Assembly (NCBI RefSeq): GCF_030272615.1
Contig: NC_081411.1
Coordinates: 161,893,089-161,957,088 of the forward strand
DNA from: Cryptomeria japonica
Taxonomy: Eukaryota; Streptophyta; Pinopsida; Cupressales; Cupressaceae
Reading direction: 5' to 3'
Length of the DNA stretch: 64,000 bases
Below, piece by piece: positions 12,041 through 23,960 of this stretch. The translations under genes and the position numbers were made by a program. Numbering within the stretch: the first letter of the stretch is position 1; every line of letters begins with the position of its first letter. The notes under the pieces are model-generated. The model did no database searches and was not told where the DNA came from. It saw nothing but the letters and a program-made list of their open reading frames with translations.

Positions 12041-13806
12041 GTTACTTGGTGAAAACCTAGCAAACAGGCGCCTTATGACACAAAAAACATTGAAAAATTG
12101 AAAAAAGTAAAGAGAAATAATTTCGTCCAACAATGAAAACCACTTTGGTGGCACCCTGGGCAAGTACCATGGTGAAAACTGGGTCACTAGCGCCATGCCT
12201 AGAGACATTGCTCCTCCCTCCTTCAGGATTCACTTTCATCCTTTCACTTTGCACACACTCACAACCTATTCGTTCATAATAAACTTACCCATTCCCATCA
12301 TGGCTTGTTATTGATCTACCCAAGATTGGTTAGCCATTCATAATAAACCTCCCTTTTCACCTCCCTTTCCATCCATAGTAAATCAGATCCTATCTGTGGC
12401 TAAGGCAAATCCTACGTCTACTGATGGGTGTGGAACTGAGAGCATCACATGTTTCGAGGAGTACAGTTTCTTTCAGTTTTCTTCAGTCTATTCGCGTACT
12501 ATCTGCAATAAGCAACATTTGCATCAAAGATCCATAATAAAGTTTCATCTTCTCTGCAATAAAATATCAGTTTCATGGATTCAGTCAGTTTCAGATGAGA
12601 CACAGCAGCAACAATGGGCTTCAACAAATCAAATCTTTCAATAGACTTAGACAACATATGGTTCCGTGCTATCTATCCTTTTTGTGAAAGTAAACATTGT
12701 GACCACAATCAAATAAGACTTATACAAGTGACAAGAGACACTAAACTTGAGGACTACAGTGGATGTTGGTGTCGAGTCTTGGTTTTCTTTTGATTTCATC
12801 TTTTTTGGTGACATGTCTTTTAGCTTTTCTGATATGTCTTTGACTAGAGATTTTATCTCCAGGATGTCTTTGACTAGAAAGGCAAGGATGGGGTATCGTC
12901 ACCTATTTGTATTTGTTGTTTGTAGATTGTCTCTTAGTAATGCTATGACTTGTCCAAGGATATGAGGACACTGTGAGTCTAGTATGAACTGGGGCATTCC
13001 TTGTTCGTGACTGTCTTATCTCCATGCAAACAAGTACAATGACTTTCTGGGTCAAAAATATGCCTCGATTGTCATAACCTACTTGCGATAATAAATCTCA
13101 ATGATGATAACGCACAAGAAGCTCTTTCACTTTCATATCTTCTATCTTTCATCCCCCTTTCTTGATTGACTTCCATCATCCTGCTTGAGTCCACGTAGCT
13201 TGCTATCACATGACTGAGTATAATGACACACCAAAAACATTTGCATTTCATGTAGTTGCACCTGCATTACCACATATAAGCATTTCATACATACATATAG
13301 ATATCACAATTGCATCACATCTTGCACACAACACATGTTAGCACAATTTACATTGGCATTATCATATTCATCTGCATTACATACATTCACATTTGCATTG
13401 GCATAACATATAAAACATAAAAACATAAAAGAAAAAATATAATGCATTGCATCATATACATATTTGCATCCATATCATAAGCATCACATGAGAACATCTC
13501 ATCACTTAGGTACACATGCATATAACTGCCACAAAAGATGAATCATTTCATATATATATATAAAGTGTCATGATACAATGATGTCAAAATAATTTGGCTA
13601 CAATCACTCGAAGGTGTCTACATCATCATACAAAAATGATACAATACTGATACATAGGGAACCCTCTACGGCTATGATGAACTCCCTCCCTCGGAGCCGC
13701 CTAGCCTCGACAGAATCTGAGCCCCTGAAGGACCCGCCCTAGGATCATCCCTCCTATCCCCTCTATCTGGTGGTGGTGGAGGACCCACAACCCCACCACT
13801 AGACGC
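12041..13806. other. Spacer between pol and the antisense gene of element 1
   Basis: Non-coding as far as I can see. It opens with GTGAAAAC...AAACAGGCGC, matched in element 2 at about 51260. Near its end, 13210-13540 is a drift of GCAT, CACAT and ATTTGCAT words followed by a short TATATATATA run at 13551. Element 2 shows the same word drift and TA run at 52140-52395, also just before the end of its antisense gene. Confidence 0.6.
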
Positions 13807-15606
13807 CTATCTCCTCCGGCTCCCTCCCATAGCTATCATTGTCCGTGATGGTCTATGGAAGTTCCTCGCCCGCTGATCATCTGGCACCGCACCATAGTAG
13901 AGATCCTGCCAGTAACCGATCTCCTCTCCTGCTCGCAAGACGTAGGCATATCCAGCCCCTTTGTCCTCTGCCGCCTGCCTCGCAGCCCTCAGTGCTGTCT
14001 CAACCTCTGTATAGCACTGAATGGCCTGATCCTGCTCTCGCTCAGTATCTCTGAGCCACCACCTAAGCCTATCCCTCTCCTTCTCCAGGTCCTGGATCTC
14101 ATCTGCCTGTCCCTGGCAGATCTCCCTTAGCTCCGTCAGCTCATCCTCCTCTACCTCAACCCCCTGTAGCTCCCCCTGTATGGGTGCTTGCCCCTATGCC
14201 TCTGCCTATACTAGTGCCTGTATTGGTGCCTGCCCCTATATCTATCCCTATACCTATCCCTGTACCTGCACCTATCTGGGACCCTGTGCTGCTAGCACCT
14301 ATAGCGATAATCCACCGCGACCCCTCACCACCCGAGCCTGCTTGTCCTCTCCACCCTCCCTTCGTGGTGCCACCCTCCTCTCTCCAACTGCCCCCCTCCT
14401 TTGTCGGCCTCTACCCCCATCATCTCCATCATCATCACCATCCCCACCACCATCTCCGTCTAGTAGCTCTCTTGGATCTGTCAAGCGTGGGAATGGATGC
14501 TCGGCCTAGTATGCTGTGTACTCGGCATCCATGCTGACATCCTCAATCTATGGCCACATGTCCCAGGGTAGAGGCATCATCTCTACTAGCTATGTCACAG
14601 CCTAATCATATGATAACAAGGGCCCAAACTGCGCCTGATCTCTGACAGTCCGTGCATACATGCCTAAACCCCGTGGCATCCGCTGAATCCTATCGAACTG
14701 CCTGCCCACCCTGTCCACTAACTACCTCTCCAGCACATAGGGTGTTCGCCCAATTAGATACCTGCTCCAAAAGGTGTAGGGCAGCTCTACTTCATCATCC
14801 TCCCACTACTCACATCCCAGGTATGGCCTCCATATGACCATATCAATGTCATCAATCACCCGCCGCCAGTGCTCTAACCTGCCAATCCGTGGCTACGAAG
14901 TGACCATGTCGTACAAGTGTATAAAACTGCATCCGTGACCTCTGCCCCTGAAATGTATCGGTCTCGTCACTGGCAGATGCTTATAGGCCCACACCTGTAA
15001 TAATGTGACCCCGTAGCCCAATCCCACTGACCCGTGGTACACAAACTGATGCAGCTCGTAATATAGGTGTGCTAGCACACACGGTCCCCAGGTATATCTG
15101 GTGTGTTGTGTCACCAGTGTCTCCAATGCACCTTCCCAGCCCACAGCTAACCCTCGTATCGCTCTATCAGGACACAAAAACCCACTGATCGCTTCTCCTA
15201 TCACTGTTGGCAGCGCTAATCCTGTAGCTATCATGGTGTCCCAAGCCACATGTCCTGCCCTCATCTCTAGTCCTGGGTTCTGGAACACTCATCTCAAGGC
15301 CTCCCTGTCTCCATCTCAATCATAGGGAATCAACTCCCCATCGATCAGTATCCTCAAGATCCTGTATACATCCTCTAGGGTGATTGTCATCTCACCCATC
15401 GACAAATGAAATGTACAAGTCTCGGAGTGCCATCTCTCCGCCAGTGCAGTTAGCAGTCCCATGTTCGCCCGAAACTCAGGCACATATAGAATATGTCTTA
15501 GACCCATCGCCTCAATCACAGCTCGGTCCTCAAAAGTCATCTTAGGTTGCAATCTCTGAGTCGATGGGAATCTCTCCCGTGACTCCAGCATAGGCAAATA
15601 CTCCTG
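13807..15606 (-). pseudogene. Antisense plant-mobile-domain (PMD) protein of Tat element 1
   Basis: Read on the minus strand, one frame of about 600 codons runs from near 15606 to a TAG at 13807-13809. The N-terminal part is a plant mobile domain of the MAIN/MAIL/PP7-long-form type: ESRERFPS, then GLLTALAERWHSETCTFHLS and GEMTITLEDVYRIL. It continues through GVTLLQVWAYKHLP and LEHWRRVIDDIDMVIWRPY. Then come an Asp/Gly- then Arg-rich stretch (about 14300-14480), a Gln-rich stretch and a charged coiled-coil (about 13900-14170). There is no frameshift; about a dozen stops, mostly TAG or TGA where CAG or CGA is expected, break it. Start uncertain: an AG acceptor-like CTGCAG just precedes the open part, so a leader exon may exist. 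Element 2 carries a homologue in the same place and orientation. Confidence 0.85.
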
Positions 15607-15639
15607 CAGTCAAGCAAATCAATCATGTCAGTCATAGTG

Positions 15640-15890
15640 GCATTCACTGTTCATCACAAAATGCTACTTTTTATCTAAGTACATATGGTATTCTATCCTA
15701 GTGACCCTCACTGTTCATCATAAAGTGTTGCTATCTATCCTAGTGACACTTCCTGTTCATCACAAAGTGTTGCTTCTATCCTAGTGGTACTCCCTGTTCA
15801 TCACAAAGTGCTGCTCACATTTGCACTCACTGTTCATCACAAAGTGCTGCTCATATTTTAGTACTCCCTGTTCATCACAAAGTGCCTTGA
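15640..15890 (-). repeat. Tandem repeat in the antisense leader, CTGTTCATCACAAAGTG
   Basis: Six copies of CTGTTCATCACAAAGTG(C/T)TGCT start near 15646, 15710, 15752, 15793, 15829 and 15868, spaced 36-64 bp. They lie just upstream of the PMD gene on its strand. Element 2 has an unrelated 32-39-bp repeat in the same position (54559-54770). Confidence 0.9.
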
Positions 15891-15997
15891 TCTATTCTAG
15901 TCTTCCTTAGAGGACCTGCTTGAGTGTATCCTCTCAGCAGCTTATCCAATCGACAGCGTATGTTCATCATAGAACTGTCGATTTGACCTAGAAGACA

Positions 15998-16272
15998 CAA
16001 ATTCACATTTTTTGACACAAACACGCTTTCCTTACATAAACACGCTTGAAGACTGCATAAATGCGCCTGTTTTACATAGATGCACCTGAAACACACAGAC
16101 GTACCTATTCTCTACACAGATGCGCTTAGGCGACACAGACGCGCCTTTTTGGCATAGACGCGCCTACACATCACAGACGCGGCCGCATTCGACACAGATG
16201 CATTTTCCATCACAGACGCGCCTAGTACAAACATAGACGCGTCTGGTACCAATGCAGACGCGCCTAGATGTT
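15998..16272 (-). repeat. Antisense motif array CACAGACGCGCC (minus-strand GGCGCGTCTGTG)
   Basis: About 13-14 copies of (A/T)CACAGA(C/T)GCGCC at spacings of 18, 19 or 21 bp (for example near 16062, 16081, 16100, 16121, 16140, 16159, 16178, 16199, 16217, 16238, 16259). Read on the minus strand it is the motif of the 5' array at 4555-4740. It lies upstream of the antisense PMD gene on that gene's own strand. Confidence 0.88.
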
Positions 16273-16776
16273 TTTGACATTTTTTTGGACCCTATTCTAA
16301 GCACATTTATTACCCTATCTAGCATGCATTAATGACAACAATAAATGCAACAAAGTACGAGGAGGTTTTGCGGTATTTACCAGCTCTCTGCCTCTGCTGG
16401 CCTCTAGAATCAATGAACGCGATCGAATCTGTGAACAATGGCCATCGCTGCTGACTGTTGCTGCTCTTTTCTCGCTCTGTACTCTGCTCTCGTGGATGTA
16501 TGGATGACAATGAGGATGTATTTTCCCTCGTGGTCTATCTTGTAGACTACCCTAGCCCTAGCCCTCATTTCCCGAGTCAGTCTTCATTATCTCGTGACTC
16601 TGTCACTTTATCCAGTCAGTCCATTTTAGCCTCTCTTTCTTATCGAGAGATTGTCTGCAATCTTTTCACACATTTTCATCCAATCTCTCGAGGGGGCATA
16701 TCATTCCCATCTTGGGGCAACTCTGTATCAGTTCATCTTATCTTCTTTGAAACAACGCGACAAGCCGCATTGTCTC
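16273..16776 (-). other. Outer leader of the antisense unit of element 1
   Basis: Between the motif array and the polypurine tract. On the minus strand a 63-codon open frame from 16510 contains RGQQRQRAG and then a GTAAAT that could be a 5' splice site. Joining that donor directly to the AG before the PMD frame does not keep the PMD frame, so I leave it as a possible untranslated leader exon. Confidence 0.3.
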
Positions 16777-16790
16777 AAAGAGGGGCAAAA
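16777..16790 (+). promoter_or_regulatory. Polypurine tract of Tat element 1
   Basis: AAAGAGGGGCAAAA directly abuts the right LTR, the place of plus-strand priming. Element 2 has the near-identical AAAGATGGGCAAAA at the same position. Confidence 0.9.
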
Positions 16791-17577
16791 TGTAGACACC
16801 CAAAATTGTCATGTCTAATTAAATAAATATCTTTATTTATTTAATTATTCTAAGCCTAATTCTTCTATTAATTAAATAAATATTTATTTATTTAATTAAT
16901 TCACTTATCCTCTTCTAGCCTTATTTCTCATTTAAATAAATACATTTATTTATTTAAATTATCATTTTTCTAAATTAAATAAATATCTTATTTATTTAAT
17001 TGATCTCACTCCTTCTATTAATTAAATAAATCTTTATTTATTTAATTAATTCATTAACCTTTTCTACCCATGACACATGTCATTCATCTCTTAATTCATA
17101 CACTACCTACCCCTTTCATTATTTTATTATTTCTTTTACCTACCCTCTAATCATAGCTGACCTCCTTTTACACCTCTCAATCTTATCCCTCCATTTCATA
17201 TTGTGTCTTCTATTTGAGGAGATACTTCCTTCACTATCAAACCCTACTCACTTTTTTATGTACTTGACTACACTACGCTTTTGAGCATATGTGATCCTAC
17301 TTGCAACCACATTCCGTTCTTTGTTGAGCTCTTGTGCACATAAAATCTGAGAGCAAATATATCAAGCAAGATCAATGGAGATAGGAAGAATAGAGATTCA
17401 AACCCTATTGGACATGTGATGGTATAATCTTTGTGATTTCATTTGATTTGCATTGTCTTAGGTAATCTTCATATGTTATGGTGGATCTTTGTTGTTGTTA
17501 GGCTAGGGTTTTGTGGTTGAATTCATTTAGCCTTTCAATATTATCATTATTATTGTTATCCATTTTCACCATAAACA
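16791..17577 (+). repeat. Right LTR of Tat element 1
   Basis: 787 bp starting TGTAGACACC and ending ACA. It matches 1668-2454 with about 16 substitutions by eye and no length change, and carries the same five AT-rich palindromes. Confidence 0.96.
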
Positions 17578-17582
17578 ATCAT
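17578..17582. repeat. Target-site duplication ATCAT, right copy
   Basis: Exact copy of 1663-1667, directly after the right LTR. Confidence 0.93.
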
Positions 17583-18157
17583 ATTATTATTATTTTTATC
17601 CAAAAGATAAATTAATTATTTTTATGTAGAAATTATTACAATCCAGTTTAGACATAGCCTCAAAACTGCCATCAAATACTTCCCTTCTCATCATATTGAC
17701 TGACCACTAAGGCTAATATAATTGATAAGTTTTTCCCTTTTCTTAACAATACCATCATTATGCAGTGTGGAGCTACCATAGCCCAAAAATTCATGGAGAT
17801 TAGACATTATTGAATTACAATTTTACTACAACAAGCGACCTCTCTAAATGGCCAAACTCCAAGTAGCAATTTGTGGCTACAACTGATCTCCCAAATGCCA
17901 GGCTAGTTTCCACCATACACCTTACTAGTTCCACTCAACCAAATTTGTATCATTTAGTTATGAGTCCATAACTTTTAAAAAATTACTCCTCTACTCAACA
18001 ACTAGCTATGCTAGATAATCCACACTGCTTCCCTAAAATGCATGAATTCATTTGATTTCATGTTATTGTAATGCATAAATGTGACACCAATGCTCCCTTA
18101 ATATTTTTTCTATTTATTGCTTACATTCTTTTACCTCCTTACCACTAGCTATGCTCA

Positions 18158-21100
18158 TTAAATCAATGAATTTGCAAGATAATATAGATCTTCCTCATCT
18201 GTAGATTGATTTGCTAGCTCCTCAGCCTCTCCATTTGCCTCATTGTATGCATGATCAATTATGATAAGGTTGAATTTTGTGTAAATTTCTAGTGCCTCTT
18301 CTAGGAGCTCGTTTATTTTCCAATTAGGAATAGGCCCTTTCCTTACTGCATGAGCAATGATACAAGATTCCCCTTCCACTGTTAATTTACCTATCTCCCA
18401 ACATTTTCCTCAGACCCAAAATTAGAGCTTGTAATTCAACTTCATTATTCGATCTATGAACAAGGGGCTTAACAAAATTGCAGATTATCCCTCCCTTCCA
18501 ATCTCTAATGATTCAAATAGCTCTAAATATCCTTGGGTTACCTATAGAATCCCCACAAAAGTTGAGCTTGTACCACCCATTTGATGGAGTTTCCCAAATC
18601 ACATTCATCCTCATTGTTTGGGATTCACTGCCTCCCAGGCCTATTGATTGTGGAGTTTCCAAACCAAATCATTGTTTCCTCGTAAAAGAATCCCATCTAG
18701 TAAACTTTGAATCCTTAAGATTTTGTTCTCTTGACTTATTGTTCACTACCTCCATTATCAGTACCTCTATCTTGTTGAGGAATGTAGTCACCACCATCTC
18801 TTTATCTTGAAAAAATATCATATTTCTTTATTTTCATATATCTTGTATGAGAATAGAAGGGCTAGTAATCTAAAGACAAGCATATAGGGCGTTTCCATTC
18901 AAAATAGGGCAAGATTTAAATAAACTTAATACATCACTCAACATGGCACTTTTCCACCCTGATCTTTTACAAAGCCATCTCCAACACTCTTGGGAAAAAG
19001 AGACATTCTAGCAATAAATGATTTATTGATTCTTCATCTTCCTTGCATAATGAACATCTTGAAGGTATGCTATACCCCATTTTCTTACACATATCTGCTA
19101 TTAATATTTATTTTTTAGGGCTACGCATGAGAAAGCTTCGACATTGGCCAAACATCGTTTATGCCAACACAACTTTGTAGGAATTTATGTAGCTTCATTA
19201 TTTCTCTCCTTTTCCAACATGATATGCCCCTCTTTAACATTGTAATGTCTTGTTTTAGCTCTAGTCCAAATTATCATATCACACAACCTTCTCTTATACC
19301 CACTCTCCTTTCCTTTAAAATGTTTTTAAGCTACTCCACTTATTTCCTTGGTAAGGTCAAAATGTTAAAGGGTTTCCAAGACCACTATCTTCATCCCTCC
19401 ACTCATCAACCACATAATCCTAAACATATTTATCCCATCTCTCATGCAGTGTAGCCTTGACTATGCCCATTCTCAAAGTCATCCAAACTAATAAATCCTG
19501 ACCATGAGTCCTCCCTGAATAACATTGTCCTACCATCATAAATGATCCATGTGAGGTAATCCAAGTTAAGATGTCTACTATTTAAAATAAAATTCCATAT
19601 CCTCGATCCTCTTGGTGGGTTTTGGATCGTAAAGATGTTAGAATCCAAATTATTGTCCAAATACTTATGTTAAATCAACTTCACCCATTTAAAATGTGGC
19701 TCTTTATGCATCCTCCAAGCCAACTTAGCCCCTAATGCTTCACTCTACAACAAATAATTTTTAATTCCATAACCACCTTCAAATCTCAACTGATAAATTT
19801 TATCCCAAGTTATTATTGCAATCTTGCTTTTATCCCCTTTCCCTTACCAAAAAAATATCCTCACAAGTTAATTCATCTCGTGACCAACTCTTGTTGATAA
19901 TGGAAGACATGACATCACATAAATATGAATAACTATCATGACTAACTTAATCATTGTGATTCTCCATGTCCGTGACAACCAACGACCCTTCCAAATAGCC
20001 ATCATCTTTGATGTCCTTTCTCTAATTGGATTCTAAATCTTGTTTGTCCTTACTCCTTTTGTCCAAGGCAAGCCCATATAAGAATAGGGAAGTTTCCCTT
20101 TCTTGTATCTCCAAACTCTCATTATTTCATGTTCATTGCTAGCCTGAGTGAAGAAAAAATAAACTTTTGATTTGTCCCTTCCAACCTACTAACTCGAGGC
20201 CTTAATTGTAAGATTTCCTTGATCGTATTTCTTTCTCATCTTGTTGCTACTCCAAATAGCATTGTGTCATCAACAAATTGCTAATGAGAAATAGGTCAAA
20301 AATTGCTAGTAATTTGTAGTCCTGACAATTTGTTCAATTTGATCACTCTGATCAATCTACCTAATTCTCATAGCATGATTATAAAAAGGAAAGGTGATAA
20401 TGGATCCCCTTGTCTTAAACCCCTAGATGATTCAAAAAAACCTTCAGGAGACCTGTTTACTATCACTAAATATTTAGGACTCAAAATCAGTTTGAAGATC
20501 CAATCTACCCAAACTCCATCAAACCCAAACGTCTCCAATACCTTCATTAAAAATCTCTAATATAGTATATCATAAGATTTTTTAATGTTTAATTTAATCG
20601 ACATATTGGGAGATTTATTTGTTTGTAATTAATGCATTACCACTTGTGCAATGATGATCCCATCTAAGATGGATCTACTTGGGACAAAACTTGTTTTCTC
20701 CTCTAAAATTACATCTAGTAACATCCTTTTAAGCCTATTGAGCAACATTATTGCCAAAATTTTATAAAGGGTGTTGCAAAGAGAAATAGGCCTAAAATCA
20801 TTCAACCGGTCCACCTTATCCTTTTTCAGAATGAGGACTAAAAAGTGTTACATGCCTCTCTTAGAATCTTCCTGTCAACCCTTGTGTCTTCCAAAGCTTT
20901 AGTTATTTCTTTTCCAATTATGTCCCAACATTTTTTGATAAAAAATAATAGGGTAACCTTCTAGACCTGGTGCCTTTGAAGGAGGCAATTGTTTTATCGC
21001 CATTCTAATTTCTTTCTCCTTGAAAGGCTAATCAAGCATTTTATTATGAGCTTCAAACACCACTTGAAGAATACATTGCAAGACTTCTCGTTGAATTGCC

Positions 21101-22360
21101 AAATCTAAACCCTCTTTGTTATTAAGAAAGCTCTCAAATAAATTTACTTCTACTTTCCTTTTCTAATTTGGGTTTTTGTTGATCATGCCATTATTGAGTT
21201 TGGGTTTGGATATTCTATTGACATCCCTTCCAGCCTTCACATTGTTATGAAAGAATTAGGAATTCTTGTCTCCATATTTTATCCAAATTTTATGAGATTT
21301 ATGCTTCCAAAAGGTTTCTTATTGTGCTAAAGTATCATTGTATTCTCCTAAGAGTTGTTTTCCTTTATAAATATATCCTTGTCCATACCATATGCCAACA
21401 CCTCTTCATTTAAAAGTTGTAATTCCTCTTCCAAGGTAATTTTCTTCTCAAAAGTATTATTGAAACTCTCTCAATTCCACTCTCTTAAAGTTTTCCTTAC
21501 AATCTTTAATTTTGTGACAACCTTTAACATTTGGATCCTTCAACTTGCTCAGCCTTCCACCAATTTTCAATTTGATCTAAAAAACATGGGTGCTAAAACC
21601 GCATGCTTTTGCATTTGAAAGGGCATGTAGTCACTCTCTTGTCCCTTGCTATATCCAAATGAATTAGTTAATGATCTAAACCCACCCATGATAATATACA
21701 ACACTCCAAACCTTAAGCAAATAAGCCTATATCTCCTCTCTAAATAAATCTATCTAGTTTTTCGGCTATGATACTGAAGCCTAATCTTCTATTCATCAAA
21801 GTGTAAGAACCATTACTCAAGTTAAGATCCATCAGTTGACACCATTCCATCTAATTCTCAAAATCTACTTGAGATTGAAGCTTTCTTACCACCCCACCTT
21901 TCTTTTCATTGCTTTGTGGGAAGACAATTAAATCCCCTTATATAATATGAAACTCATTTGGACAAGAGTCTAAATATTGCTCCATCTCATTCCAAGTTTC
22001 TATCTTTGTAATACATGCAGTTGGTTCATAATTATTAGTGAGAAAGAAATACAAATTTGATGTAAGGCTTCTTACTTTGTTGCTTATCCAAAATTTTCCT
22101 TCCATGATCTTCTCCACTAGAAGTACTTGAGGCCTCCATAAAATTGATAATCCACCTAACCCACCATAATATTCAACTATATCAATCCATTCTCCCTACT
22201 AATACTAAAATACTTTCCTCAAAAACTCTCCTTTAGTGATGGTTAGATCTGTTTCTTGCAAAAGAAAGATATCAGATCATGACACTTCCAGGTGGCGTTT
22301 CACCACGTGTTGTTTGTTAGGGGCATTTAAGCCCCTAACATTCCATGATATGATCCTCAT
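18158..22360 (-). pseudogene. LINE ORF2: endonuclease, reverse transcriptase, RNase H
   Basis: About 1400 codons in broken frames. The start is the ATG whose complement ends at 22360, reading MRIISWNVRGLNAPNKQH, the classic start of a plant L1 endonuclease. Reverse transcriptase shows NDFRPISLCNTLYKI and FVPSRSILDGIIIAQ at 20629-20814 and the catalytic FVDDTMLFG near 20255-20285. A zf-RVT-like PSRCSLCKEDEESINHLLL lies near 18975-19080. RNase H ends the protein, with HAYNEANGEAEELANQS near 18200-18260. The protein would nick the target and reverse-transcribe the element RNA in place. No frame longer than about 75 codons survives, so it is inactive. Confidence 0.88.
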
Positions 22361-22449
22361 TGTCCCTTGGGAGGGTATTTCCCTTCCCTAATGTAAAAAT
22401 TCTTGTAATTTTAACTTGGCACTCAGCATCCTTATTCATGTTCCTCTTT

Positions 22450-23654
22450 TCTTGATTTGATTTTCTGCCAATTTTCTTTTTCTCCCCACAATCTGGAGTC
22501 TCTTTATTTGAGATTTTTTGTGATAACCCAAGCTTCCTTTGGTTTCCAATGGCTTTATTATTCTCAATTTAATTTAGTTTTTCCATCTCCTCGACAACCT
22601 CTCATTCCTCTTATTCCTCTCATTCCATTTTCTCTTCTAATGTTACTAAATCTTAGCCTCATTCCTTTATCAGGGATTCCAACCAGATCCCTAGCAATCA
22701 CCAATGATGTAGCATTTACATCTAAATTATTTCTTCCTTATCCCTCCTTATGCTAAATTTCCATAGAATCATTGAGCTTCATTAACCTTCTACTTTACAT
22801 GTAGTTCTCCCAAGCATGAAATATCATTCTCTCCATATTCTTGCTACTCTAAAAAACTTGTTTCCTTGAATAGTCCCCTTTCAAAATTTAGGGCTTTTGA
22901 CCTCTATTGTTCATCCTTCGTGTTGCAACTATTTCCAACCTTAGCACCTTGATCTTCTTAAGAATTATTGATACTTTTGTTTTCCTCTTCTAAATCCCTA
23001 GCCCTGTTGAACTTTTTATTATTGAAACAACTCTCTTCTTCCTTTTTATAATTCTCATTAAAACTCCATAATTCTATTAAAATTTTCATTACCATAGATT
23101 GCCTCTATCTTTCATGTTGTGTGATTAACTAAAGTGGATTTTTCATTACCATAGATTGGCTCTATCTTTTATGTCATGCTATTAACTCTAGTGGATTTAA
23201 TAGATCCTCCACTTTCCCATTTGTCATATGCTTTAATAAAGGTTCCAAACTCATTTCCAATATGATCGAAGAACTCTTTGCTTTGATATTCCATTGGATG
23301 GTCTACCAAGTGTAGCCATGTTAAAGTTCTCCCCAATTTTTTATTGTGGGGACTAAAATTAGGATCCCATTATTTTAAAAGAAATCTGCCTCGTTCATCA
23401 TTAGAGGTCCACTTTGCATGATTTCTAATTTTTGATATAGTGAACTACATTCAACTACAAAAAAATCATTGGCCAATGCTCTGACTCTAATTTATTTACC
23501 CCAAATATTTTCCCACCATTCAATAAATTGTCGAGAATTTGTCGTATGTACTCATTTTATGAAAAAAGATCTTTCTTCTAAACACGCTTTAAATTGATCT
23601 AGCGTTTTTTGGGGGGATTACAAAAACTTTTCTGTTTACCATTTTCTTGGGCAT
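22450..23654 (-). pseudogene. LINE ORF1 with DUF4283
   Basis: The likely start is the minus-strand ATG at 23652-23654 (MPKKMVNRKVFVIPPK). A DUF4283-type stretch lies at about 23200-23345: GRTLTWLHLVDHPMEYQ, then KEFFDHIGNEFGTFIKAYD. This family is the usual nucleic-acid-binding ORF1 of plant L1 elements. The frame is broken and the C-terminal end is not resolved. Confidence 0.75.
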
Positions 23655-23960
23655 GGTCTTCCTCTCAAGTCTTTACCCCTTCCCCTATTCTTGTTGCTAG
23701 ATCCTCCTAAACCCAGTTGTAGATCTATTGCCTGTTCTAAAAAATATCGGGCCTAGGGTTTTCCTTAAATTTTTGGAAATTCTTTGGGCTTTCCTTAAAT
23801 TTTTGGAAATTCTTTCTTTAGTGTCCCAATGGAATGGACTTCACACCCATGGTTGGACCAAACATAGATCCCTCCCTAGCATGTTGTTTAGATTGATCAA
23901 ACTAATGGGTGCACCATTTTGTGTTGTAGTCTTATAACTTGCTCCAATCCTCCAGAAGTG

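Larger units (their letters stand above)
1668..17577 (+). mobile_element. Tat element 1: Ty3/gypsy LTR retrotransposon lacking RT, RNase H and most of integrase
   Basis: A complete 15.9-kb insertion bounded by two 787-bp LTRs (TG...CA) and a perfect ATCAT duplication. In order it has a primer-binding-like site, a long leader, gag and protease, a remnant of the protease-RT linker, about 3 kb of unrelated sequence, the integrase C-terminus, a spacer, an antisense plant-mobile-domain gene and a polypurine tract. Reverse transcriptase, RNase H and the integrase core are absent. I count about 16 LTR substitutions by eye, about 2 percent. The gag-protease region and overall order match Tat element 2 at 39369-57414, which has the Tat-type second RNase H, so I place both in that lineage. 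It probably moved with enzymes from a complete relative, though a later internal rearrangement is possible. Confidence 0.93.
17600..23960 (-). mobile_element. Decayed L1-type LINE
   Basis: A non-LTR retrotransposon on the minus strand, 5' end at high coordinates. In order it has an ORF1 with DUF4283, then ORF2 with endonuclease, reverse transcriptase, a zinc-finger-like segment and RNase H. Both outer boundaries are approximate: I see no clear poly(A) tail or flanking duplication. 17583-18157 would be its 3' untranslated region or older flank and holds nothing I recognise. Stops and frameshifts are dense, so the copy is old. Confidence 0.85.

Noticed and set aside
13839-14537. Plus-strand Pro/Ser/Ala-rich open frames
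   Set aside because: They are the complement of the minus-strand PMD gene, whose frame is supported by homology to element 2.
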